Positions 1-9,149 of a stretch of 45,000 bases of DNA are shown here, one piece after another. Made by a program: the position numbers and the translations under genes. This DNA comes from Paratrimastix pyriformis (lineage: Eukaryota; Preaxostyla; Paratrimastigidae), in assembly GCA_027972325.1 (NCBI GenBank), contig JAPMOS010000104.1:1-45000 (forward strand). The letters are read 5' to 3'. Position 1 is the stretch's first letter. Each line of letters opens with the position of its first letter. The notes beneath the pieces are model-generated. The model saw only the letters and a list, made by a program, of their open reading frames with translations. It had not been told where the DNA came from and did no database searches.

Positions 1-754
1 GTGCACATCAACTGGATGCAATGTTGCTAAAACACTCCATTTAAAACACTCATTGTCATCATTCGAATATTTATCAATGCTTTCTGGTTCAATAATTCTG
101 GTAATTCAATGTAACTGCTTCCACGCATTGGCTTGTATGAGGCTACATTCAAAACACATTCTCAATACGTTTTAGGACCCATGCACTCCATTGTTAACAA
201 AATTGTCCACGAGCTCTTGGATTTCGACACTGCATTCTACCCTTCTTCAATGTCTTTCTTACCGAGAATCTGAATGCTGCCTGATGAAAAGTGTCCATAC
301 ATTGACTTGTCTTCTTTGGTGAACTGACATCAACACGATGTTCAGTTTGAACTGTCCTCCCTTCATCTCTTCATAATATCTTTTTATCATTCCTTCAGTG
401 TCCACAAAACATCTCTCAACACTTTGCTTGTAGTCAGTTGCCCTGATCTTCCATGGTTCATAATCGAATAGTTCTTCATAAAGCCTTTCATGGCTTTCTT
501 GCATTCTACCACTTCATATTGTGCTATTTTTCCAAACTCATCTTCGACGTTTTCTGCTCCTTTTGTTGATAAGGCATCTACATCAATAACTTCTTCTTGT
601 GCAATCTTCACTTCTTTCTTTTCTTTCTTTTCCTTCTTTCCTGTTTTGGTGACGTTGCCTGCCGTTTATTTATGTATTCTTCGAACAACTTCTTCGCCTC
701 TTCATCTGAGAGTCCATCAAATGCAACAAATGGATTTGCGGTTTTAGTTGTCAT
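1..754 (-). pseudogene. Polinton-type DNA polymerase B, N-terminal part (fossil)
   Basis: Minus-strand coding signal runs from an ATG at 754 to the window edge. The translation begins MTTKTANPFVAFDGLSDEEA, followed by a Lys/Arg-rich stretch, then FKLNIVLMSVH, RGSSYIELPELL and DNECFKWSVLATLHPV. The last three blocks, in that order, are what I know from the region ahead of the exonuclease and polymerase domains of protein-primed family B polymerases in Polintons/Mavericks and related arthropod copies. The polymerase domain itself would lie beyond the left edge. The copy is broken, with a few breaks. It is divergent from the integrase, with about 100 bp of AT-rich DNA between the starts, an arrangement expected inside one Polinton. 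The family call rests on recalled motifs, not a search. Confidence 0.6.
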
Positions 755-854
755 GTCTATAGTAGTGTGAGATAAAATTTTTCATAATATTTTATTAATC
801 TATAAATTTAAGGTTTCTCTAAGTCACTTTTAATTTTATAACTTCATTATACTA
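755..854. promoter_or_regulatory. AT-rich divergent promoter region between PolB and integrase
   Basis: About 100 bp separates the two divergent start codons. It is very AT-rich, and CTATAGAC lies directly ahead of the PolB start on the minus strand. Use as a shared promoter is inferred from position and composition only. Confidence 0.35.
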
Positions 855-1883
855 ATGGAAAAGACCATTCAAAATGCTTATAGCAATCCTAAAACGGGCT
901 TTGTTTCTGCTCCTAAATTGTATCGAAAACTCAAACAAGATGACAAGAAAATCACCTTAGATGCTGTCCAAAACGTGCTAAGACACCTGATTATCAAATC
1001 ATGAAAGAAGATAGAAACCCAAAAAGTTCAACACGATTGTGGCTCATACTGCTCTCGCATGTGTTCAGATGGATATCATCATCTATGATCGTTTTAAGAC
1101 GAGAACTGGATTCGAGAACATCCTCTGTGTTATTGATGTGTACTCTCGTTATGCTGCCTGTCGTCCACTTAAAACAAGAAAGCCCACTGAGGTTCTCAAA
1201 GCAATTAAAAGTATCTTCCATGATGACTTAAAAGGTACTCCTGAAAACATCAACTGTGACAATGAATTCCAAGCTAAACAATATGTCAAATGGATGACTG
1301 ATAATCATGTTGTGGCTCATTTCAGTGACCCTGAAGAAATCAATAAGAATAGTATTGTTGAACGATTCAATCGTACAATTGCTCTCAAACTACAACGTTG
1401 GCGTCTCTCTTCTGGTGACTCCGATTGGACTAAAGTTCTTCCTGATTTGGTATCTTCTTACAACAATGATTACCACAGAACCATTAAAGCAACACCTTAT
1501 AATGTGTTCAACAACCATGATACAAACAAACAATCAGTCACTCAAATAGAACGTATTTATAATATTGGTGACCATGTTCGTGCTGTTCGAAAGCTCAAAG
1601 CATTCGCTAAAGGTGATGAAGTAAAGTATTCTCTCGCTGTCTATATCATTGACTCATTCGATGGTAAAAAGTATGTTCTCAAGAACCTGAAGTCTGGAGA
1701 ACTGTTGAAAAACACTACAAACAATATGAGTTGAAGAAGGTTGGTGAAATCATCGAGAAGGAGAGCACTGAAAAAGCTGTCAAGAAGATTGATGACACAA
1801 AGAAGAAAAGACTCGTCAAACGAAGACTGACTCGAGAAGGTATTGACACAGATAATATAATGCATGATATGAAGCTCCGTTAA
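855..1883 (+). pseudogene. Polinton-type DDE integrase (rve family, fossil)
   Basis: The coding signal starts at 855 with MEKTIQNAYSNPKTGFVSAP, a typical N-terminus of Polinton integrases (an HHCC-like/HTH region that pairs target and donor DNA). The retroviral-type catalytic core follows at about 1039-1420: VQMDIIIYDRF with the first Asp, NINCDNEFQ with the second Asp and NSIVERFNRT with the Glu, a D,D(35)E layout. A C-terminal SH3-like stretch (NIGDHVRAVRKLKAFAKG) and a basic tail end at 1883. It would insert the element DNA into host chromosomes. It lies beside the 0.85 kb repeat, as integrases often lie near Polinton ends. The copy looks broken in a few places but all three catalytic residues are visible. 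Confidence 0.8.
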
Positions 1884-2050
1884 TGGAAATATTCATTTTC
1901 ATACACTATTGTTGTGGAATCGTCACTCTCATCTCCTTTCTTCTTAGTTATTGTAACAGTGAAATATTCATCACCATGAAGCTTAATCAACTCCTGTAGG
2001 AGTTCAAATAGCGCCCTATCAATCTTAACTGGATGCTTATCACAATTCAT
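1880..2050 (-). CDS. small 56-residue viral ORF
   Basis: A short intact minus-strand ORF begins MNCDKHPVKIDRALFELLQE and ends in an acidic segment followed by IVYENEYFH. It overlaps the integrase end by 4 bp, tail to tail. Directly upstream is the same AT-rich leader (ATACTAACTATAGATAAT on the plus strand) that precedes the 224-residue gene at 18466, so this ORF occupies the equivalent place beside a copy of the 0.85 kb module. That shared promoter and the compact packing are the evidence that it is real. No family was recognised. Confidence 0.5.
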   Translation of the reverse strand: MNCDKHPVKIDRALFELLQELIKLHGDEYFTVTITKKKGDESDDSTTIVYENEYFH

Positions 2051-2939
2051 TCTCTATATACTAACTATAGATAATTATTTTTTCTTCAAATACCTTTACA
2101 TGTTAATCAACTGCTATCACTCGTTCACTATTTCATTGAGTTAGCCCCAGTAGCTCATTGAATTATCATCTTAAAACACTCAGAGCTCAAATGATGAAAC
2201 GCTGTTTTTTTATCTCTTTGAAATAGAAGGTAAATCTGATTGATTTCTCTTTCAATTCATGTCAAAGCTGAGTAAATTTTCGCTTTAAAGGGCTCGGTGC
2301 TGAAATCAAATTTCATATTGTTTTATCATTTTGTCATACTTTTCCATTTTCTTAGAATCAATTATTTGAGCTGATTCAATCAAAAAGAATGCATCATTTA
2401 CTTAAGATTGATGCATTATTTAATGATCACTTTTGAAAAGCACTTTTGTCACAATTTTATTTTGAATGAAGAGATAAGCTGTTTCTGATTGAATTCTCTT
2501 TCGTTTGATGCTTAAGATGATTGAATTGTTTGATTTGACAAAAATGGCAAAAAAATTTCTGGGACAAAAAATGGAAAAAAAATTGAAAATGCATGGAGAA
2601 TTCGCTTTTTGCCTCTAATTTCGTTTGTAGCTCGAATGAATTGATGCTTAAATCATTCCAAGCTGATTAAAATAAAATGCTCGTTTTACTTAAAAAACAT
2701 TGAGAAAAAAGATTTTGCTCTGAAGAAATCAATTTTTGCCTCAAATAACGTTTGTAGCTCGAGAAAATTAATGCTTAAATCATTCAAAGCTGATAAAATA
2801 AAATGCTCCTTTTCGATAAAAAATAATGAGAAAAAAAGATTTTGTTCTGAAGAAATCGATTTTTGCCTCAAATAACAACGCAAGCGTGAAAAATTGTGTG
2901 TGAAAATCGCTTGTCTCAGAACTCTCCTTTTATAACTAC
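2051..2939 (+). repeat. 0.85 kb repeat module, copy 1 (candidate Polinton terminal repeat)
   Basis: This AT-rich block is nearly identical to 18467-19366 and, inverted, to 32308-33205. It starts with a promoter-like leader and ends in CTCCTTTTATAACTAC, which read inward is GTAGTTATAAAAGGAGAG and resembles a TATA box. Inside, at about 2590-2880, a subrepeat of roughly 125 bp occurs about two and a half times, each containing a TTTTTGCCTC...CGTTTGTAGCTCGA pattern. At the right edge the DNA switches at once to a GC-rich DIRS reverse transcriptase. The sharp edge and the repeat in inverted orientation elsewhere support a terminal repeat, but no target duplication was established. Confidence 0.65.
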
Positions 2940-3830
2940 TACTACTCGTGCCTTCTGTGGGGACTGGGCCATGAAGAGGAGGTCGTCCAGGTAGAAGACT
3001 ACCTGGACGCCTGCTGCCCGCATCACTCTCACCGCCTGTTTGATCAGTTTGGTGAACGAGCGTGGGGCCACTGAGAGGCCGAACGGGAGTGCCGTCCACT
3101 GGAGTTCCCTCCCCTCCCAGCTGAAACACAGGTACGGGATGAGGTGTGGTGCCACTCCCATGTGCAGGTAAGCGTTCGAAAGATCGACTTTCGTGAAGAA
3201 CGTGCCCTGAGGGGCTAGTGGGAAGGCTGTCCCCAGCCCCTCCATCTTGAAATGGGGGCAATCGATCCGCCTGTTTAGTGCGGACAAGTCGATCACCACC
3301 CTCCATTTCAAGGAATGGGGCTTGGGGACGCCGAAGATCGGACTCTCCCACAACAATTTGGTACCACACTCCTGCACTGCCCCGAGCGTTCCATACTCGC
3401 TCAAGACTGCCGAGACCTCCCTCTGCTCTCTGGTCCAAAATAGTGGACTCCGGCGAGCCAGCTGCTGGTCCCCCGTTTCCAGTGTCCTTCCAGAACCTGC
3501 TATAAGAGGGGCTCGGCTTTCTGGGCTCTGCAGTGGTGCGGTGCATCCCACCGTTTTCTGGGAGTTCTGGGGCTCCTCGGTCTTGCTGGTTTGGCCCATT
3601 CTCGGGCGGCGCGACGGGATGCGCACTGGCGCAATCGGTGGGTCCCCAACCAATGCCAGGTCAGACCCTCTTCCACCCAACTCTTCACCTCGAGTGGTAG
3701 TGGTAGGCTCAGCCAACGTGAGCGGTGTGGTTCGCGGTTCACTCGGCCCGCCAGAGGGCCCACCAATGGCGATCGCCTTTGAAATGAGGTCTGGATTTGT
3801 TTCACTGTGAGGTTTTTCATTTCTCCCCAC
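2940..3830 (-). pseudogene. DIRS-type reverse transcriptase, truncated fossil
   Basis: The frame shows RT fingers and palm in order: WESPIFGVPKPHSLKWRVVI, then IDLSALNRR, FTKVDLSNAYLHM (motif A Asp), LPFGLSVAPRSFTK (motif B) and VVFYLDDLL (motif C, about 2981-2998). The coding signal ends about 15 codons later at the junction with viral DNA, so thumb and RNase H are missing. RT would copy element RNA into DNA. The YLDD box and the LPFGL block are typical of the DIRS/LTR-like branch. Confidence 0.75.
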
Positions 3831-5065
3831 TGGAAAAATTCTAGGTCATGGACCTCCAAGACTTGGGTCTTTGCGGACTGGGCCTCACGGCCATTCTCGA
3901 CTTCAGCGAATGCAATTGCGGCTTGCCTCTGTTCACTCTCTGCTGGTTCGGTTCGAGGTTTTTTATGCACTTCTGGTACATGGTCTGTGCTTTTGCTTTC
4001 GGTTTCCACCGACACCGAGGCACCGGTCGCTGATGCAGATGCAATTGCCTGCTGTCTTGCGGTGCGCTTCGCGGAGAACCGTGCCAGCCTGTTGAACGGT
4101 TTGTGGTGGACAATGGTCTGTGAAGACGCTGTCACTTTGGACACTTCGCACTGACTCTTGCCATGCAATAGTGCGGCCCCCGAGGTGATCACCAGTCGGG
4201 ACCGGGACAGACCCTTGATCTCGACAGGACCGAAGAGGTCCTCGGAGACCTCGTTGAGAGCCGCGGCAGCTCCCTGGTCCGCCTCGGATTCGTCCTCGTT
4301 CTCCTCATCACCACCACCAGACTTGGGCTTGAGGCCCTTGACGGCCAGCAGCTCTTGGCGGCCGGCGGCCCCTTGGCGGAGGGCATGGGCCAGGAGGGCC
4401 GCAGCGTCGAGGTGGGGCTCCATGGCGGCTCTCCGGGCCTCGGAGAGCTGCTCCGTCAGCATGACCAACCCGAGCTGGACGGCCTTGAGGGCGGCCTTCA
4501 GCTGGTCGGCGTTCAGCTGCGTGTCCTCGGACTCGGAGCCGAAGATCCCCACGTAGCCATAGGCCAAGGCCCTGGAGGTGAGCTGGACCGTGTCCAACAT
4601 GGACACCAGGCGGCCGTCAGCTGCCATAAGGTCTGTGGGGGCCCCGCGTGCGTGCATGGCACTCTTGGGTGGGGCGTTGAGCACCTTGGGCTTCCCAAGA
4701 AGCTTAAGAGGAGGGAAGCGCTTGAGGATGGCCTTCACATAGGCCTTCTCCGGGTCTCGGAGGGCGTGGTGTTGCTGGGCCAGGAAACTCTCAGGGACGA
4801 GGTCCCTGAGGAACGCGCGCTGCAGCTCAGCGTCAACACCCGAGCCCAGGCAGGCCAGCGGGTCGGCCTCTTGACGGCGCGCCTCTTCAAAGGACAAGAC
4901 TTCCGGATGGGCCGGGTCAAGCGGGTGCTCGAAGGCATCCGGCGAGGCCCAGAAGGCGGCTGCCAAGGTCGGCGTGGGAAGGAACTGGTCCTTGGAAGGA
5001 GCCGACTCTGCCGCCGCTGGTGGTGCTTGTTGTTGTTGTTCTTGTTGTTGATCTTGTTGTTGCAT
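3500..5065 (-). CDS. gag-like protein of DIRS element A (fossil)
   Basis: This 521-residue open frame starts with a Gln-rich run (MQQQDQQQEQQQQAPPAAAE) and continues into an alpha-helical, Ala/Leu-rich region of about 250 residues, an acidic linker and a basic C-terminal third. No zinc knuckle is visible. Its place just before and overlapping the RT frame is that of a DIRS gag protein, which packages element RNA. The final part of the frame, after about residue 420, runs over the beginning of the RT frame and may not be genuine. Function is inferred from position; no family hit is claimed. Confidence 0.5.
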   Translation of the reverse strand: MQQQDQQQEQQQQAPPAAAESAPSKDQFLPTPTLAAAFWASPDAFEHPLDPAHPEVLSFEEARRQEADPLACLGSGVDAELQRAFLRDLVPESFLAQQHHALRDPEKAYVKAILKRFPPLKLLGKPKVLNAPPKSAMHARGAPTDLMAADGRLVSMLDTVQLTSRALAYGYVGIFGSESEDTQLNADQLKAALKAVQLGLVMLTEQLSEARRAAMEPHLDAAALLAHALRQGAAGRQELLAVKGLKPKSGGGDEENEDESEADQGAAAALNEVSEDLFGPVEIKGLSRSRLVITSGAALLHGKSQCEVSKVTASSQTIVHHKPFNRLARFSAKRTARQQAIASASATGASVSVETESKSTDHVPEVHKKPRTEPAESEQRQAAIAFAEVENGREAQSAKTQVLEVHDLEFFQWGEMKNLTVKQIQTSFQRRSPLVGPLAGRVNREPHRSRWLSLPLPLEVKSWVEEGLTWHWLGTHRLRQCASRRAAREWAKPARPRSPRTPRKRWDAPHHCRAQKAEPLL

Positions 5066-5251
5066 AGTAACGAGTAATGCTTGGTTGTCTTGAAACCAAT
5101 AAAAGGTGGTAACGCAAAATTTTTGCTTTTCTCAGTCGGGTTCGACGAAGAAACGACGGGGTGATGTGGACTATTTTCAGTTTTATTTTTATTATTATTA
5201 TTCTTTGAATGTCGGGTGAATACGGAGACTAGTCATGAGCACAGCCCCCCC
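5066..5251. other. spacer upstream of DIRS A
   Basis: A less GC-rich stretch with TTTTATTTTTATTATTATTA near 5180-5205, which on the minus strand would follow the stop of the next coding stretch. No gene was seen. It may hold the 5' end of element A or the 3' end of the neighbouring gene. Confidence 0.3.
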
Positions 5252-6166
5252 TTACCGATGAGTAGCTCTCATTCTTCCTACTTTGGACGGAAGATGGGGG
5301 GCGTCGTCCGAGCCCTTCGCCTCCGCAGCCTCCTTGGCCTCATGAGGCGGCCCAGGCTTCCGGCGGGCCGGTGGCGGGGGGGCCGGGGCCGCGGCCTTCG
5401 CCTCCTTGGCGGCCTCCTTCTTGGACTTGGCGGCCACCGGGGCCGCCTTCTTGCCTTCTTCGGGGGCCTCGCGATCCTTCTTGGGCTTGGCGGCCGCCGG
5501 GGCCGCCTTCTTGGGCTTGGGCGGGCTCGGCACATCATCGTCGTCCAGGATTCTGAAATCCAAAAAAGAATCAGCTGGGAAAGGCCAGAACCCGCTCCGA
5601 CAGACGGCCGAGCGGCTCCAGTTCCCTTGTCCTTGTGCTCGACGGCGCCAGAGGCGGGCGTCGTCGGACGGGCGGTCAGGGCGGTCGGGGCCTTCGGGGC
5701 GGTAGGGGTCGGGGCAGGGGCGCTCCTGGTGCGGTGTGCGTGGCGGCGGGGCGGGAGACCTAACAAAGAACAAATTTAGCACCGAGCCGGAGGTGCGATG
5801 CAAATACGGACGAGGGCTCCTCGCGTTCGGCTCGTCCTCCCCACCGATGTCGAGGAGGAGGTCTTTGCCGGCGGAATCAGGTGAGGACGGCCGGTAAAGG
5901 CCGTCAAAAGTCTGTCGAATCAGCTCCAGATGGTAGGGCGTCATGAGCCCCGCGCCCAACGGCTGGGTGAGGGAGGAGAGGCGTCGACGGAAGCTATGAC
6001 AACAAGTTTCGGGAAAACGAGGGAGCGAGTAAAAACAAACCAATTGATCGCCTGGTAACCCTCGGCCCATTTCGGGGGTCCTGGCCGATCGCACCCTCGC
6101 AATACTCAATGGCTTCTTGGGGTGTGGAACTGGTTCCAATCGATCGAGTTCATCTGAAAACGGCAA
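5252..6166 (-). CDS. Ala/Lys-rich hypothetical protein, possibly a spliced host gene
   Basis: A 304-codon open frame. The middle reads like ordinary protein (LTQPLGAGLMTPYHLELIRQ, then GKDLLLDIGGEDEP). The C-terminus is an Ala/Lys/Pro tail with repeated KKAAPAAAKPKK-like units, as in histone H1-like or disordered nuclear proteins. Two good minus-strand splice acceptors occur (TTTTTTGGATTTCAG ending at 5553, and TTTTTGCCGTTTTCAG ending at 6154), and part of 5556-5766 reads more naturally in another frame (APKAPTALTARPTTPASGAV). So the single long frame is probably a read-through of short introns, and the exact exon structure is unknown. It is flanked by a DIRS fossil and a minisatellite. No function is assigned. 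Confidence 0.4.
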   Translation of the reverse strand: MPFSDELDRLEPVPHPKKPLSIARVRSARTPEMGRGLPGDQLVCFYSLPRFPETCCHSFRRRLSSLTQPLGAGLMTPYHLELIRQTFDGLYRPSSPDSAGKDLLLDIGGEDEPNARSPRPYLHRTSGSVLNLFFVRSPAPPPRTPHQERPCPDPYRPEGPDRPDRPSDDARLWRRRAQGQGNWSRSAVCRSGFWPFPADSFLDFRILDDDDVPSPPKPKKAAPAAAKPKKDREAPEEGKKAAPVAAKSKKEAAKEAKAAAPAPPPPARRKPGPPHEAKEAAEAKGSDDAPHLPSKVGRMRATHR

Positions 6167-6225
6167 AAAGGCGCGTTAACAAAGGTTAGAACCCGGGGTA
6201 AGGTCCACCTCGCGAGTTGAATGAG

Positions 6226-6745
6226 AACACCACCACCTCGAAAAATTCGATGTCAAAACACCACCTCGAAAAATTCGATTTCTATTGAAAATCCATACCG
6301 CCGGGATGGATTTTAGTACCCCCGACAAACATCGCGATACCGGTTCTGATGATGCAAATCGATGAGTTACACCAAAAAAACACTTGGGATGATGTCAGAA
6401 CACCACCTCGAAAAATTCGATTTCTATTGAAAATCCATACCGCCGGTATGGATTTTAGTACCCCCGACAAACATCGCGATACGGGTTCTGATGATGCAAA
6501 TCGATGAGTTTCATCGAAAAAACACTTGGGATGATGTCAGAACACCACCTCGAAAAATTCGATTTCTATTGAAAATCCATACCGCCGGTATGGATTTTAG
6601 TACCCCCGACAAACATCGCGATACGGGTTCTGATGATGCAAATCGATGAGTTTCATCGAAAAAACACTTGGGATGATGTCGGAACACCACCTCGAAAAAT
6701 TCGATTTCTATTGAAAATCCATACCGCCGGTATGGATTTTACTAT
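6226..6745. repeat. 142-bp tandem repeat with long hairpins
   Basis: Copies start at 6259, 6401 and 6543, with a partial one at 6685, exactly 142 bp apart. A short partial unit lies at 6226. Each full unit contains an inverted repeat with 13-bp arms around a single base (AAAATCCATACCG and its complement), plus smaller palindromes TCGAAAAATTCGA and CGATGAGTTTCATCG. Copies differ by only a few bases, so the array is recent. Short open frames across it are by-products of the repeat. Confidence 0.9.
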
Positions 6746-7432
6746 CCATCGTAGACTCAGGATAGCAGCCGACAGCCTCCGTCTTCGGCAGTCTAGGTGC
6801 TATATCTCCTTGTTCTTCATGATAAACACCACACAATGCAGAAAAAAGTCACAAGTCAAACCCAGGTGAAAGCACTTGGAAACATCTCAAAAAAGTGCCC
6901 TGGGTGGAGAACCGGTCAGGATGGACATGGGTCGACCGGTGGTCGATAGGGTTGGTTCGACCGAAAAAAAAAACCAATCCTAAAATAAAAATCGTATGGT
7001 CACGACGGGCAGCGTGTCCAATACGTGTCCATAAATCACAACAAAAATCGGAGAGAGAGGTCAAAGGGAGCCAAGAACATCGGGCGAAAAGAAAAAATTT
7101 AACACGCATCGGAAGGGGTGAGATTCGGGGTTAACGGCCCGAGATTCGGCAAATCTCCGATCTCCGAAACCGTTAAGGTAATTGCGGGCCAACGGTCCAT
7201 GATCCAACCGTGAAGTGACCCCGATTTGGGCTCCGGAAGGGGTCCCAAGAGAGGGTAAAAAAGCACTCGAAATCACAACAGGGCAAAAGTTGAAAAAATG
7301 AGATCTGAAATTTCCCGCCCAATTCCAGTACTTAAGGGGGCGCCCCGGACCAGCACAGTGCCTTCGTTTTTTCGTGGTGAACACCCGTTTTTTCAAGGAC
7401 TACCGACCGAACAACAACGAAACTCTACTCCA
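6746..7432. other. non-coding leader ahead of DIRS element B
   Basis: Mixed composition with poly-A runs near 6965-6975. No convincing gene was seen. It may contain the left end of element B, but no matching right-end sequence follows the recombinase, so no terminal repeat can be drawn. Confidence 0.3.
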
Positions 7433-9021
7433 ATGGCCTCTACTCATCGACTCCAAGACCCTCCGATGCCCAAGATCACCATCAAGGTTCCGACTCCTGG
7501 GACACCCAATCCGACCCCCAACGGCTCTTCGAGTGGCTCTTCGAGTGCCGTTTCGGCGGGAAGGGGCACCCGCGGCCCGGGCTCGCCCTTCTTGGACCGG
7601 CTGATGGTTACGGATGCCCGCGTGTCCGGGGCGGCTCCCGGTGGCCCGGCAAGCCCGGCGCAGGCCCTACAGGCGGCTGCGGCTGTCCACAAGGCTGCTT
7701 CCGCTGCGCAGGCTGCGTCCGGCCTGGCCACCGCGACCGCTCCGCTACCATCCCAGGACCTCGACGACGACGGTGCCGCCCAGAGCGGGCCCGAGGGGAC
7801 CGTCCCGCTGCCCCCGCGCCCCTGTGCCCACCCCGGCCCTGCAGAATCACTCTGCCGTCACCCCCAGCCCCAGGAAGGCCTCGACCTCTACATCCGGCGC
7901 GTGATGGAGGCCTCGCTGGGGGACTTTCTCGAGCAGCAGCGGGCCTTGCTCGTGGCCGCAGCTGCTGCCTCCGCGGCCTTGCCCTCCGCTCAGGAGGCCG
8001 GCCTTGCTGCCCGCGGTGCTGCTGGTGCCCCCCCGGGTGCCGGTGGTGCCGCCGCCGTGCCGGCCGCGGATGAGCCTGCTCCGCTCTCGTTTTTCGGCCC
8101 GACCAGGCCACTGCCACCATCGTCCCGTCCAACCAAGTCCCAGCCGCCGCAGCCTTCCGGCGGCTCGCCCGGGCTGCTCCCGGTCCCTTTCCGGGGGAGG
8201 CCGACCCGCCCAGCGGCGACGATGATGCCGCTGGTGCCGAGGGCGAATTTGCGGACGAGGACGACGCTGCCGCCGCCGGCGACGAGGATGAGCTCCGGCA
8301 CGCAGCCGACCCGCAGCAGCAGCCTGGCGACCGCGAGGCCTCTGACAGGCTCGCACTGGAGCGCGCCCGGGCATTTGTCCGGGGCGTTGCCGTGCCCAGC
8401 GACTTCCCCCAGCTCGGCTCCGTCACGGGCCTCGCCCGCGAGTCCAGGGCTGAATTCCGCTTTCTCCAGCGCCTTCACCGGGAATCGCTCAACCTTGAGC
8501 GGCTGGCGCGCCTGCCCTGCACCGAGGAGGACCTGCGCGCCGCCCTCTCTTGCTTTGCTCGCTCCATCGCCTCGGCCATCGTGGACCGCAAGCGGCTCGC
8601 CTGGGTGCACACAGCACTTGCCCCCGACGTGGCCCGCATGTACGAGTATGTCCGCACCGCTCCCGAGGTCGCCACGGGCCAGAACCTCCAGCAGCTCGAC
8701 TTCGCCATCCGCCTCGCTCAGGGCATGCGCGCCCTGCCCGGCCAGCAGCAGCAGCAACGCGGCGGCCAGGCCGGCGGGCGTCGCATGGGCGGGGGCCGGG
8801 ATCGCGGCGGGAACGACTTCCGCTCGTCGGGTGGCCGCGGCGGCTTCGGCGGACGCAGCTATGGCGGCGGGTTTGGCCGAGGCGGCGACCGGTTCAACGA
8901 TTTTGCCCAGCGCCAGCAGCGCAGCTTTCCGCAGCGGCGCCGCTTCGACAATGGTGGCGGCAACAACGGCTCCGCCGGCGGGCGCCAGCAGGCGCAGTCG
9001 GGCGGCGCCGGCGAGCAGTAA
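7433..9021 (+). pseudogene. gag-like protein with RGG-rich tail (DIRS B, fossil)
   Basis: The chosen start, MASTHRLQDPPMPKITIKVP, follows a GC-poor leader. An Ala/Pro-rich low-complexity region comes next. A better conserved helical domain at about 8392-8740 (FPQLGSVTGLARESRAEFRF and following) is succeeded by a Gly/Arg tail with many RGG and GGR units, ending at 9021. RGG tails bind RNA, which suits a gag protein packaging element RNA. The copy is broken. Function is inferred from position and composition. Confidence 0.5.
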
Positions 9022-9149
9022 CGGCGCGCAGAGCCCGCGCGCCGCGGCAGCAACGGGGTCCGCCTTCACCACCACCATCACCGCTGTCCTCCCCTCTGCC
9101 GCCGCCACGGTGCGACCATCCCCCCGCTCTCGGGCCGGCCGCACCACCA

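Larger units (their letters stand above)
2940..5065 (-). mobile_element. DIRS-type retrotransposon A (fossil, cut at the virus edge)
   Basis: This GC-rich minus-strand element has a gag-like ORF followed by an overlapping reverse transcriptase. The RT resembles DIRS1-type enzymes rather than LINE ones (blocks VVIDLSALNRRI, TKVDLSNAYLHM, LPFGLSVAPRSF, YLDD). RNase H and a recombinase are not seen, because the element stops where the AT-rich 0.85 kb module begins. It is truncated and looks old. The opposite orientation and different gag show that it is not a copy of element B at 7433-11967. Confidence 0.65.

Noticed and set aside
6226-6745. CRISPR-like array
   Set aside because: Units are contiguous 142-bp copies without unique spacers, and no cas genes occur.
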